NCBI GenBank assembly: GCA_030619215.1
Contig: JAUXBV010000190.1
Span: 1 to 6,819 of the forward strand
Direction of reading: 5' to 3'
Origin: Fibrobacterota bacterium
Lineage (GTDB): Bacteria; Fibrobacterota; Chitinivibrionia; Chitinivibrionales; JANQEN01
DNA length: 6,819 bases
Below are positions 1-6,698 of this stretch, piece by piece. The stretch's first letter is position 1. The number at the start of each line of letters is the position of its first letter. A model generated the notes under the pieces. The model had not been told where the DNA came from. It did no database searches and was given only the letters and a program-made list of their open reading frames with translations. The position numbers were made by a program, and so were the translations under genes.

Positions 1-2
1 AC

Positions 3-410
3 TGCCTGTGTGAAAAATATGAGAAACAGTCTGTTATTTCACGAAGAAAGGATGTTGAAAATTATCTGCGTTTTCGTTTTGGCATGAGAAAGGATGAGTA
101 TGTTGCGGCTCTGTTTCTTGATAACAGCAACCACATTTTAGCAACAGAGGAGATTACCGAAGGAACGGTTAACCAGTGTGTTGTCTATCCGCGCGTCATT
201 ATTGAGAAAGCACTGAAGCATGGCGCTTCTGCGGTTATTTTGGCACATAACCATCCGGGAGGTTGCGCAAACGCCTCCGAGTCTGACTGGCAGATAACCG
301 AAAAGCTTCATTCTGCAGCCAGGATTCTTGAAATTAATCTGTTGGATCATATAATCGTTTTGCCAAATAAGGTAATAAGCTTGAAAGATCATGCGCGCTG
401 GCCCAAGTAG
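3..410 (+). CDS. radC: RadC family JAMM/MPN domain protein, 5' end outside window
   Basis: The frame is open from the window edge (first full codon at 3), giving 135 visible residues. RadC proteins are usually about 220-230 residues, so roughly the first 90, including the helix-hairpin-helix part, lie upstream. An ATG at 84 is internal: residues encoded before it (DVENYLRFRFG) match the start of the RadC core domain. The JAMM metal-site signature is clear as HNHPGG followed by SESD, with His82, His84 and Asp95 of the visible part as expected ligands. The family pattern 'EGTVNQCVVYPR' and the C-terminal 'LLDHIIVL' also fit. HNHPGG replaces the commoner HNHPSG. RadC was once linked to DNA repair, but that role is not supported in E. 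coli and the molecular function is unsettled. Homologues are often found near mobile or defence genes. Family assignment is firm; function is not. Confidence 0.93.
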   Translation, partial: CLCEKYEKQSVISRRKDVENYLRFRFGMRKDEYVAALFLDNSNHILATEEITEGTVNQCVVYPRVIIEKALKHGASAVILAHNHPGGCANASESDWQITEKLHSAARILEINLLDHIIVLPNKVISLKDHARWPK

Positions 411-468
411 TTATACTTTGTAAATCTTGACATACGGCAATATACAATAACCAGGCAATAAACCCTGC

Positions 469-2856
469 ATGCTGAAAAAAAATTCTATCTGCCTTTTTAT
501 CTGCATATATACATTTGTTTATGGCGGTTCCATTGTTGGCACAGCCCGCCATGCCCAAACCGGCAAGGTTTTATCAGGAGTAACTATCGAAATTCCGGAA
601 TTGGAAAGAGAGGCAATAACCGACTCTTTGGGGGCTTTTCGGTTCGACACTCTTACACCGGGAACGTATACATTACAGTTTACAAAGAGCGATTTTGAGC
701 CGCAGACCAGAAATGATGTGTATGTCGCGGGCTCAGGGGAAAAGAGAGTTGACATCGACCTGGTGCCGCAGATTTTGACATTAGAGAAAATGGTAGTACG
801 CAGCACCTCCTTTCACCGTTCTCCTGATATGTCATCCTCCACAAAGATCATGAATGCTGATGAGATACTCCGCGCTCCCGGCGCATTGGTTGATATCCAG
901 CGCGTGGTGCAGAACCTTCCCAGTGTTACATCCGGCGGAGACAATGTGAACGAGGTCGTTGTCAGGGGAGGTACGCCCGGAGAGAATCTATTAATAATGG
1001 ATAATATTGAAATCCCTAATGCAAACCACTTTGCGGATCAGCATTCGGGTGGTGGGGTAGTATCGTTAATCAATCCGCTTCTTGTCAAGGGGCTGACTTT
1101 TAATGCCGGGGCGCCGCCGGCGCAGTATGGCGGAAAAGCGTCATCGGTCATTGATGTAAGTCTTCGCGACGGTAATGACGCCATAGTTCTCGGCGGGGTG
1201 GACCTTGGCATGTCGGGCGCCGGCGGCCATGTTGAAGGGCCCATGTGGCGCGGGGCGAACTTCATGGCTTCTTTCCATAAAAGCTATCTTGATTTTATCT
1301 CATCCTTCGACCCGACAACCGCAATACCTGAATACTGGGGATTGCAGGCAAAAGTGTCTCAGAAAATTGCAGGGCATAAACTGTATGCAAACTGCATCTA
1401 TGGAAAGAACGGCATTACCGTCGGTGATTCAAAAGAGATCGGTATGGATTATGATAAGACCGAGGCCGGTGGTGTTGTTTATGCTACCGGCCTGAGCTGG
1501 GATGCTTCATGGAGGGATAGACTGTCTACAACGGTTGTGATCTCCGGTACGGGGAATACCTACGACCGCCTTACCTATGATCCTGAGCATGACACGACAG
1601 CGGCTGATACCGGTTTTTTCGGCGGTTCATGGGTTGACGAGCAGACATTAAAAGCGGAGTGTGCATATTCTTTGAACAACAGCAATAAAATGCAGTTTGG
1701 CGCCTACGCCAGGCGAGGTGAATTTTTAGTAGACCAGTGGGAAAAACCGGACACATTAAAAAATTACTCAATAGATCCTGTCAATGGGATACCGGATACG
1801 ACACCTTCCGGTGATTTGATAATTTATCAGGAGTATGTCAATGTGCATGATACCACGTATAAGTATGGTGGATACGTCTCTTTTATCTTTCATGCTTTTA
1901 ACCGCCTGCGTTTGGTACCGGGTATCCGTTTTGACGGCCTGTGGTATAATAAGACATTTTCGGTTTCTCCCCGTTTAAATGCAGTGGTGTCGTTAAATGA
2001 GAACCTCGACTTGACATCCGCTTTCGGGATTCAGTATCAGGACCCCGAGTATGTTGACCTTGTTATTGACCCTGCAAATAAGAATCTTAAACCCAAGAAA
2101 GCTATAACCGGTATTGTCGGATTGGAATATTATTTTAATCCATTGGATGTTAAATTGGTAACTGAAGGGTTTTATAAACATTATGATAACCTGTTGTTTG
2201 ATTCCTCTTTGCTAACAATAGACTCGCTGGATGAATCCGACAAACTTGTTGACGATGGGGAAGGCCACACATTTGGCATAGAATTGTTCGCTCAGAAAAA
2301 ATTGACCAGGTCATTTTTCTGGACAGCCGCCTTTGCCCTGTCAAAATCGTTATACAAAGACCTTCGCCCGGGGCATGAGGGTGAATGGTATGACGGAGAT
2401 TATGACTTCAGGCACTCGTTTACCTTCACCGGCGGGTGGAAGAAAGACCTGTTGAAATCTAAACGATATAAAAAGAATTTTCATGACAAGCTCTGGTTCA
2501 AGCTGCTCTCACCCATTATGCCGATCGCAGATAGAATCGAAATTTCTGTAAAGTGGCGTTACCTTGATGGGAGGCCCTATACGGAAAGATTATACAGCAA
2601 TATCTACAGGCGGTACTATATTGATACGGATTCGGGCCTCAACACAAAAAGGCATGACCCTTACCACCGATTGGATTTACGCTTTGAGCGGCGTTATGGC
2701 TTTGGATTTTTACAGATGATTTACTATATTGATATTCAGAACATTTATAACAGAAAAAATATCTGGACATATCTCTATTCTGATAGAAACCATAAAAGAG
2801 AGGCTATCTATCAGTTCCCGTTTTTTCCCGTAGGAGGAATAATCATTGGCTTTTAG
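469..2856 (+). CDS. TonB-dependent outer-membrane receptor with N-terminal carboxypeptidase-regulatory-like domain
   Basis: This 795-residue protein is a predicted outer-membrane active transporter energised by TonB-ExbBD. Residues 1-20 form a basic, hydrophobic signal peptide. Residues 20-100 (GSIVGTARHAQTGKVLSGV, then DSLGAFRFDTLTPGTYTL) form a CarboxypepD_reg-like beta-sandwich. Residues 104-112 (TLEKMVVRS) sit where a TonB-box-like segment is expected. Residues 125-235 are the plug, with 'VVVRGGTPGENLLIMDNIEI' and 'PPAQYGGKASSVIDVSLRDG' as landmarks. The rest is a beta-barrel rich in alternating and aromatic segments, ending in a terminal Phe (GGIIIGF) as outer-membrane barrels usually do. 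It is shorter than SusC proteins (about 1000 residues) and no SusD-like gene is adjacent, so glycan uptake is not implied. The substrate cannot be read from the sequence. The ATG at 469 has no good Shine-Dalgarno, but it gives a correct signal peptide. The 3' end overlaps the next gene by 11 bases. Confidence 0.93.
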   Translation: MLKKNSICLFICIYTFVYGGSIVGTARHAQTGKVLSGVTIEIPELEREAITDSLGAFRFDTLTPGTYTLQFTKSDFEPQTRNDVYVAGSGEKRVDIDLVPQILTLEKMVVRSTSFHRSPDMSSSTKIMNADEILRAPGALVDIQRVVQNLPSVTSGGDNVNEVVVRGGTPGENLLIMDNIEIPNANHFADQHSGGGVVSLINPLLVKGLTFNAGAPPAQYGGKASSVIDVSLRDGNDAIVLGGVDLGMSGAGGHVEGPMWRGANFMASFHKSYLDFISSFDPTTAIPEYWGLQAKVSQKIAGHKLYANCIYGKNGITVGDSKEIGMDYDKTEAGGVVYATGLSWDASWRDRLSTTVVISGTGNTYDRLTYDPEHDTTAADTGFFGGSWVDEQTLKAECAYSLNNSNKMQFGAYARRGEFLVDQWEKPDTLKNYSIDPVNGIPDTTPSGDLIIYQEYVNVHDTTYKYGGYVSFIFHAFNRLRLVPGIRFDGLWYNKTFSVSPRLNAVVSLNENLDLTSAFGIQYQDPEYVDLVIDPANKNLKPKKAITGIVGLEYYFNPLDVKLVTEGFYKHYDNLLFDSSLLTIDSLDESDKLVDDGEGHTFGIELFAQKKLTRSFFWTAAFALSKSLYKDLRPGHEGEWYDGDYDFRHSFTFTGGWKKDLLKSKRYKKNFHDKLWFKLLSPIMPIADRIEISVKWRYLDGRPYTERLYSNIYRRYYIDTDSGLNTKRHDPYHRLDLRFERRYGFGFLQMIYYIDIQNIYNRKNIWTYLYSDRNHKREAIYQFPFFPVGGIIIGF
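2832..2838 (+). promoter_or_regulatory. Strong Shine-Dalgarno deciding a TTG start
   Basis: AGGAGGA lies 7 bases before a TTG at 2846, inside the last codons of the receptor gene. There is no in-frame ATG until codon 86 of the downstream protein, so this site fixes TTG as the start. It also implies translational coupling between receptor and ligase-like protein. Confidence 0.8.
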
Positions 2857-4129
2857 ACCCGAACTTTCGTGGGAATTTCTATCAAAAGACGAAATAGAAT
2901 TCCGTACACTCAAGGCTATACGCAACCATGTCGCCCATCTGAAAGAAGATTCCCATTATTATAGCCAAATATTGAAAGAGATAGACCACTCAGAGATTGA
3001 TTCACCCGATGATATTTCAAAGCTGCCTTTTACCGGAAGAACAGACCTGGTTAATAACCTTCAGCAATTCTGGTCAATACCCTTTGAGCAGGTTGCGGAA
3101 ATGGTTGTTACAAGGGGATTAACAGGATTACCGCTTGTTTTTATTCTGAGCCAGGGAGATTTGGAACGGCTTGCTTTTAACGGGGCTTTGGAAATTAATG
3201 CGATAGGCCTCACTTCTGAAGACCGGGTGCAGATACATCTCACGTTAGACGGGCTTCTTATTGCAGGTATGTCCCATTACAGGGGGCTCAATGCTCTCGG
3301 AATAAACACCTCCCGTGTCGGCCACATCCCTTTTGACAAGCAAAAGCATTATATCGATTTGCTTAAGCCGACTGTTCTTATCAGTACACCATCCTATCTT
3401 AAAGTATTCGGCCAGAGGTTGGTGGAATCGGGGTATGACTTGCCGAACTCTTCAATAAAAAAGATTTTTTGTGTCGGTGAAAGCGTGCGCAATGAAGCGC
3501 TTGAAATAAACAGCATCGGTAAAGCGGTTCAGGAGTTATACAATGCTCAGCTATTTAGCGTGTATGGTGTAACCGAGTTCTCCGTATCATACAGTGAATG
3601 CGCGGAGCAGAACGGCTGCCACTCACATCCGGAGCTTATTTTTACGGAAATTGTTGATGAAAATGGTAACCCCGTTCCCGACGGAACCGTTGGAGAGCTC
3701 GTAGGAACGCCCCTGGGTGTTGAGGGTGTCCCCCTTCTTCGATACCGCACCGGTGATATAACATTCAAACTTCCCGGTACCTGTAATTGCGGGAGAAACT
3801 CAGACCGGATAGGGCCGATTCTTAAACGCAAATCGCAGATAATAAAATTAAAAGATAAGACGGTGTACCCCCTTGCCATAACCGGCGCCCTTGACGAACT
3901 GGATTATATAGAAGATTATGTATTAATTATCGAGGGAAAGGTGTCCTTTCCCGACCAGGCAACGCTTCATATTGTTGCACCGGCCGCCAGGCTGGACAGT
4001 ATAACTGTCCATTTGCGGGAAAAAGCGGAGGTGTCAATCCCGATTCTTATTTCAAATGTTGCCACGATTAACTCCTTCAGAGGCGGTACGCGGAGAGAGG
4101 TGAAGATAATAGATAAAAGAAATCAATAA
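2846..4129 (+). CDS. PaaK-like (phenylacetate-CoA ligase family) adenylate-forming protein with altered catalytic motifs
   Basis: This 427-residue cytoplasmic protein has the size and layout of phenylacetate-CoA ligases, which activate aryl or other acids to acyl-AMP and then acyl-CoA. Supporting motifs are YGVTE (240-244), 'GELVGTPL' (283-290), the ribose-binding RYRTGD (299-304), and CNCGR with RIGPIL (313-326). Cys252, Cys258, Cys313 and Cys315 are placed like the zinc-site cysteines of PaaK homologues. Some key motifs deviate. The phosphate-binding A3 loop, normally SSGTTGxP, is TRGLTGLP (89-96). The 'GRSDD' hinge region reads KRKSQII (327-333). The C-terminal tail, where family members carry GKAxR with the catalytic lysine, reads FRGGTRREVK (411-420). 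Activity as a standard ligase is therefore doubtful; it could use another acid or be a non-catalytic or partial-reaction homologue. The start is TTG, overlapping the receptor gene by 11 bases, so the two are probably made together. The substrate is unknown. Confidence 0.85.
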   Translation: MAFRPELSWEFLSKDEIEFRTLKAIRNHVAHLKEDSHYYSQILKEIDHSEIDSPDDISKLPFTGRTDLVNNLQQFWSIPFEQVAEMVVTRGLTGLPLVFILSQGDLERLAFNGALEINAIGLTSEDRVQIHLTLDGLLIAGMSHYRGLNALGINTSRVGHIPFDKQKHYIDLLKPTVLISTPSYLKVFGQRLVESGYDLPNSSIKKIFCVGESVRNEALEINSIGKAVQELYNAQLFSVYGVTEFSVSYSECAEQNGCHSHPELIFTEIVDENGNPVPDGTVGELVGTPLGVEGVPLLRYRTGDITFKLPGTCNCGRNSDRIGPILKRKSQIIKLKDKTVYPLAITGALDELDYIEDYVLIIEGKVSFPDQATLHIVAPAARLDSITVHLREKAEVSIPILISNVATINSFRGGTRREVKIIDKRNQ

Positions 4130-4156
4130 GGGGACAAGGTTAAAATTTGTAATACT

Positions 4157-4162
4157 TAAGGA
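4157..4162 (+). promoter_or_regulatory. Ribosome binding site of the small exported protein
   Basis: TAAGGA stands 7 bases before the ATG at 4170. It supports that start and shows the gene has its own initiation signal 40 bases after the ligase-like gene. Confidence 0.6.
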
Positions 4163-4169
4163 CATTCGT

Positions 4170-4670
4170 ATGAAATTTCAATTGTTGAAATTATTAGTTA
4201 TTGGATTGTTACTGCAGACACAAGGCATATTTTCACAAGACTCTTTAACTATAGATAATAACGAGCAAGACGTTCCCGACAGAGAGATAAAATTACTCAT
4301 TGCTAAAAGAGAAAGTGAATTTAAGAACGCAGTTGCGGAAAAGGTAAAGCTGGAAATAGAAAAAGCTAATGTTACTGTTGAGCTTATTAATATCAAACTT
4401 TTAAAAAAGAAGAGTATTGATGATTTCGATGCGGTGGTAATAATAAATGAGGTCCGGGCATGGCATCTCAATAGACATACGAAAAGCTTTTTAGGGAAGC
4501 TTGATTCTACACAAAGGGAAAAGGTCATCATGGTAAGCACCGCTGCAACTGACTGGAAAACAAAAGAGAAAGATATTGATGCGGTGACGGTTGCGTCGGA
4601 AACGAGTAATGTAAACTCTGTTGCTAAGGATATAGTAAAAAAAATATTGATTCTTTTACATTTGGAGTAG
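4170..4670 (+). CDS. Exported protein of unknown function with flavodoxin-like strand pattern
   Basis: I do not recognise this 166-residue protein as a named family. Residues 1-22 (MKFQLLKLLVIGLLLQTQG then IFS) form a signal peptide with likely cleavage before QDS, so it should act in the periplasm; there is no lipobox cysteine. Residues 37-67 are charged and likely helical. The C-terminal half alternates hydrophobic strands and helices: DAVVIINEV (87-95), a helix around SFLGKLD (106-112), KVIMVSTAATDW (118-129), IDAVTVASE (136-144) and a final amphipathic helix (147-164). This resembles the second half of flavodoxin-like folds, but no N-terminal phosphate-binding loop is visible, so FMN binding is not supported. 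It follows the ligase-like gene by 40 bases on the same strand and is probably in the same operon with the receptor, but its role there is unknown. Confidence 0.75.
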   Translation: MKFQLLKLLVIGLLLQTQGIFSQDSLTIDNNEQDVPDREIKLLIAKRESEFKNAVAEKVKLEIEKANVTVELINIKLLKKKSIDDFDAVVIINEVRAWHLNRHTKSFLGKLDSTQREKVIMVSTAATDWKTKEKDIDAVTVASETSNVNSVAKDIVKKILILLHLE

Positions 4671-4745
4671 CAATTACTTGATCCTCCAGTTCAAATACTT
4701 CCAACATATACACACCTGATATATCCAAAAAGTATACTATTCATT

Positions 4746-5432
4746 ATGGAAATTCATTTTATCCTTGTTGAGCCGACTGTTCCGGAAAATGTCGGAGCAA
4801 GTGCCCGTGCAATAAAGACCATGGGGTTTAAATCCCTTCGGCTTGTAAATCCCTGCAACTACCTTGATGATAAAGCACAAATGTTAGCCCATGGTTCCGT
4901 GAAAATCCTTAAAAATGCGCGTGTGTTTTCAAATTTAAAGGATGCCTTGCATGACATTGACTTTGTTATTGGAACTACTGCAAAAAAAAGATTGGTCAAG
5001 AATGAGTATTATACCTGTTTGGAGATATATGAACTTATTAAAAGAAAGTCAAAGACAGTAAACAATACTGCAATTGTATTCGGAAGGGAAAGCAAGGGCC
5101 TTTTAAACTCAGAAATAAAACAGTGCGACATTGTTTCGAGCATTCCTATGAAAACAAAGTATCCTTCACTCAATCTCGCCCAAACCGTTATGATATATGC
5201 CTATTCCCTGTCTCCTCTTGCACTTGGAGAATCGAAACCCGATAAAAAAACAGTCGATCAATCACAAATGCTTGTTCTGAAAGAGAATATTTCCAGGCTC
5301 ATGAAGACAATTGGCATTAAGCCGAATGTTTTTGGCAGGATCATGGAGAGGCTGGGTGCGCTTGGAGATGGAGACATACATCTTTTACACTCCTTGTGTT
5401 ATAAACTCTCCCAAAAACTTGACAAAGCATAA
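4746..5432 (+). CDS. trmJ: TrmJ-type tRNA 2'-O-methyltransferase (SPOUT, TrmH/SpoU family)
   Basis: This 228-residue protein carries the three SPOUT motifs in order. Motif 1 is PENVGASARAIKTMG (13-27) with Asn15 and Arg21. Motif 2 is IVFGRESKGLLNSEI (110-124). Motif 3 is IPMKTKYPSLNLAQTVMIYA (133-152), which forms the knot that binds S-adenosylmethionine. 'AHGSVKIL' and 'DFVIGTTAKKR' are further family landmarks, and a C-terminal helical extension (about 165-228) is typical of TrmJ, which is about 245 residues in E. coli. TrmJ methylates the 2'-O of nucleotide 32 in the tRNA anticodon loop, acting as a dimer; the exact tRNA target here is inferred. The ATG at 4746 has no clear Shine-Dalgarno upstream but starts the protein at the normal family position (MEIHFILVEP). 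It lies 75 bases after the exported-protein gene and looks functionally independent of it. Confidence 0.92.
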   Translation: MEIHFILVEPTVPENVGASARAIKTMGFKSLRLVNPCNYLDDKAQMLAHGSVKILKNARVFSNLKDALHDIDFVIGTTAKKRLVKNEYYTCLEIYELIKRKSKTVNNTAIVFGRESKGLLNSEIKQCDIVSSIPMKTKYPSLNLAQTVMIYAYSLSPLALGESKPDKKTVDQSQMLVLKENISRLMKTIGIKPNVFGRIMERLGALGDGDIHLLHSLCYKLSQKLDKA

Positions 5433-5560
5433 CAGTATAAAATATCCCCTCTAAAACACAGTTATTTTAAAAAATTTGATAAAGATAACATCTTTAACGT
5501 TTTTTAATTTTTCTTGTTTAAATCAGGCTTTACGAGAGTTTATTAATAAAAGAAGGGCGA

Positions 5561-5577
5561 TTATATACTTCGCAAAG
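5561..5577 (+). repeat. Left copy of 17-base inverted repeat flanking the GNAT module
   Basis: TTATATACTTCGCAAAG is the exact reverse complement of 6696-6712. Flanking bases beyond the A-T rich end still partly agree (GGxGx), while similarity stops at once on the side facing the gene pair. The two copies bound an interval of about 1152 bases that contains the small-protein and GNAT genes. Confidence 0.8.
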
Positions 5578-5682
5578 GACGCTAATTTTAGACAAAGGGG
5601 AATATTGTTTTGGTGTTTGTCGCTAATTTTTCTTTTATTCCACACTTTTTTATTTTTTATTACCTTTTTACCTTAATTTGTG

Positions 5683-5699
5683 CTATAATTTAATTATAG
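5683..5699. repeat. Perfect 17-base palindrome, extendable to an imperfect hairpin
   Basis: CTATAATT and AATTATAG flank a central T at 5691. The stem extends by GTG (5680-5682) pairing with CAC (5702-5704) if two G bases bulge, and four T bases follow. It contains a TATAAT match. It could be a weak terminator-like hairpin, an operator or a promoter element. Its AT content makes chance a real possibility. Confidence 0.5.
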
Positions 5700-5706
5700 G
5701 GCACTT

Positions 5707-5724
5707 TTATAACAAAATTATAAC
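5707..5724 (+). repeat. Twin TTATAAC heptamers with 11-base spacing
   Basis: TTATAAC occurs at 5707-5713 and 5718-5724, one helical turn apart, immediately after the palindrome. Such phasing is typical of protein-binding sites, but the motif is short and the region is AT-rich. Confidence 0.35.
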
Positions 5725-5837
5725 ATTTACTTCATATTCCTTGCGGAGTAATGTGTGTATAATTTATTTATATAGCATGGTATGACAAAACTCCGTACAT
5801 CTAACTTACTAAATATTACGCCCATTTTGCCGAAATA

Positions 5838-5843
5838 TATAAT
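5838..5843 (+). promoter_or_regulatory. Possible -10 box for the GNAT module
   Basis: TATAAT lies 32 bases before the ATG at 5876, which would give a leader of about 25 bases. No good -35 hexamer is found at 16-18 bases upstream, and TATAAT also occurs at 5684 and 5758 in this AT-rich DNA, so this is only the best-placed candidate. Confidence 0.35.
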
Positions 5844-5864
5844 AGAGACAGAATAAATATTACC

Positions 5865-5870
5865 AGGAGG
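5865..5870 (+). promoter_or_regulatory. Consensus Shine-Dalgarno of the 58-residue protein
   Basis: AGGAGG sits 5 bases before the ATG at 5876. It is among the strongest ribosome binding sites in the window and is the main argument that the short frame is a real gene. Confidence 0.85.
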
Positions 5871-5875
5871 TTCTA

Positions 5876-6052
5876 ATGGCTCTTCCAATTAAAGAGACAC
5901 CAATTTTAAGAGGAAAGGCAGCAAAAAAATTTCGGGAAAAAAGACTTGAAGTTGAAAAGAAAAAAATATCTGTTCCTATCGAAGATTATAAAAGGGCAGA
6001 AAAAGTATTCTATGAAATGAATGAAAAATCCCCGTTGCCTAATTATTTATAA
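5876..6052 (+). CDS. 58-residue basic protein upstream of GNAT, candidate antitoxin
   Basis: A short frame starts at ATG behind a consensus Shine-Dalgarno and ends at TAA. The product begins MALPIKETPILRGKAAKKF and has a Lys/Arg/Glu-rich middle (residues 17-30) that should be helical. A second likely helix follows a Pro, in SVPIEDYKRAEKVFYEMN (residues 32-49). The end is PLPNYL. There is no signal peptide or membrane segment. From memory it resembles small 'IKETPVL.GKDA..F' proteins found just upstream of GNAT genes in other bacteria, but I could not verify this. The stop is 5 bases before the GNAT start, and the GNAT gene has no Shine-Dalgarno of its own, so translation is probably coupled. 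It lacks the N-terminal strand-helix-helix look of the ribbon-helix-helix (DUF1778/TacA) antitoxins usually paired with GNAT toxins. The antitoxin role is inferred from order and spacing only. Confidence 0.8.
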   Translation: MALPIKETPILRGKAAKKFREKRLEVEKKKISVPIEDYKRAEKVFYEMNEKSPLPNYL

Positions 6053-6057
6053 AAAAC

Positions 6058-6624
6058 ATGCGTCTTTCTGATCTTAAGTCTGTTAGGCTTGAAATTCCCA
6101 CCATTATAAAACCCTTTGATTGTGATGATACTGATTTAAATGATTTTCTTAAAAATGACGCAAAAAAATTCACTCGTTTATTATTAACTGTTACAAATTT
6201 ATTCGAGTATGGTGATACGACAGTTGCCTTTTATAGCGTATTAAACGATAGAATCATTGAAGAGGACTCTATTACAAAATCTGCATTTAAAAAGGTAGTA
6301 AAAGAATTACCTTTTGAAAAAAGACATTTTGAATTACCAGCTGTAAAAATTGGTAGATTAGGCGTTGACAAACAATATCAAGGCGGCGGAATTGGCACGC
6401 AAATTCTTGACAATATTAAAATGTCTTTTACAACAAAAAACAAAACAGGGTGTAGATATATTACTGTAGATGCGTATAACAATGATAAAACAATCAATTT
6501 TTATAAAAAAAATGGGTTTGATTTTTTCCCAGTAAAAGAAGAAAAAGAAAAAACAACTTTAATGTATTTTGATTTAATGACATTTGTTCATGCTAGAGAA
6601 AAATTATTACAGACTGCGGAATAA
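6058..6624 (+). CDS. GNAT family N-acetyltransferase, possible toxin of a toxin-antitoxin pair
   Basis: This 188-residue protein has a GNAT fold that would transfer acetyl from acetyl-CoA to an amine. The N-terminal part contains FDCDDTDLNDFLKNDAKKF (20-38), a segment typical of toxin-like GNATs. The acetyl-CoA pyrophosphate-binding motif A is IGRLGVDKQYQGGGIG (98-113), fitting Q-x-x-G-x-G at 108-113. Motif B is VDAYNNDKTINFYKKNGF (137-154). Tyr170 (LMYFDL) lies where TacT-type toxins keep a catalytic tyrosine. Length is close to TacT/AtaT toxins (about 160-175 residues), which acetylate aminoacyl-tRNA. Whether this protein does so is inference; it could also be a small-molecule or protein acetyltransferase. 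It follows the 58-residue gene by 5 bases without a Shine-Dalgarno, as in coupled toxin-antitoxin operons. Its codons are much richer in A and T than those of the receptor and ligase-like genes, suggesting transfer. Confidence 0.9.
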   Translation: MRLSDLKSVRLEIPTIIKPFDCDDTDLNDFLKNDAKKFTRLLLTVTNLFEYGDTTVAFYSVLNDRIIEEDSITKSAFKKVVKELPFEKRHFELPAVKIGRLGVDKQYQGGGIGTQILDNIKMSFTTKNKTGCRYITVDAYNNDKTINFYKKNGFDFFPVKEEKEKTTLMYFDLMTFVHAREKLLQTAE

Positions 6625-6639
6625 TGTTCCTAAAATTTA

Positions 6640-6698
6640 GTTCAACTGATCCACTTATACAGTTCCTCTGTTTTTAACCTCGTTCAACTAACCCACTT
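6640..6698 (+). repeat. Imperfect 17-base direct repeat downstream of GNAT
   Basis: GTTCAACTGATCCACTT (6640-6656) recurs as GTTCAACTAACCCACTT (6682-6698), 15 of 17 bases identical and 42 bases apart start to start. The second copy runs into the right inverted-repeat copy, sharing its first three bases. Confidence 0.65.
6659..6675 (+). terminator. Weak terminator-like hairpin after GNAT
   Basis: ACAG and CTGT form a 4-base stem around a 5-base loop (TTCCT), followed by a run of T through 6675. The stem is short, so this is the best available candidate for ending the module, not a firm call. Confidence 0.25.

Larger units (their letters stand above)
5433..5875. other. AT-rich intergenic region before the GNAT module
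   Basis: About 440 bases separate trmJ from the next convincing gene. The stretch is very AT-rich and holds homopolymer T runs, one copy of a 17-base inverted repeat (5561-5577), a duplicated CGCTAATTTT (5580-5589 and 5621-5630), a perfect palindrome (5683-5699) and twin TTATAAC heptamers (5707-5713 and 5718-5724). A TTG-started frame at 5476-5676 could encode 66 residues, but it has no Shine-Dalgarno and its composition simply mirrors the T-rich DNA, so I do not call it a gene. No tRNA or clear strong terminator for trmJ was seen. Confidence 0.6.

Noticed and set aside
427..448. Perfect TTGACA followed by TACAAT before the receptor gene
   Set aside because: The spacer is only 10 bases, far from the 16-18 needed for a sigma-70 promoter, and no acceptable -10 box lies at the right distance.
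1205..1495. Overlapping open frames within the receptor and ligase-like genes
   Set aside because: They lie in other frames of strongly coding DNA and show no recognisable domains or initiation signals.
5461..5489. Hairpin GTTATTTT / AAAGATAAC after trmJ as a terminator
   Set aside because: The stem is AT-only apart from its ends, contains a mismatch and is not followed directly by a T run.
5476..5676. 66-residue TTG-started open frame with a hydrophobic C-terminus
   Set aside because: No Shine-Dalgarno, a non-ATG start, composition that follows T-rich DNA, and it contains one copy of the inverted repeat. The hydrophobic stretch is what TTT/TTA-rich DNA encodes by chance.
5758..5763. TATAAT as a promoter
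   Set aside because: No -35 element at a suitable distance, and it lies over 110 bases from the next start; the site at 5838 is better placed.
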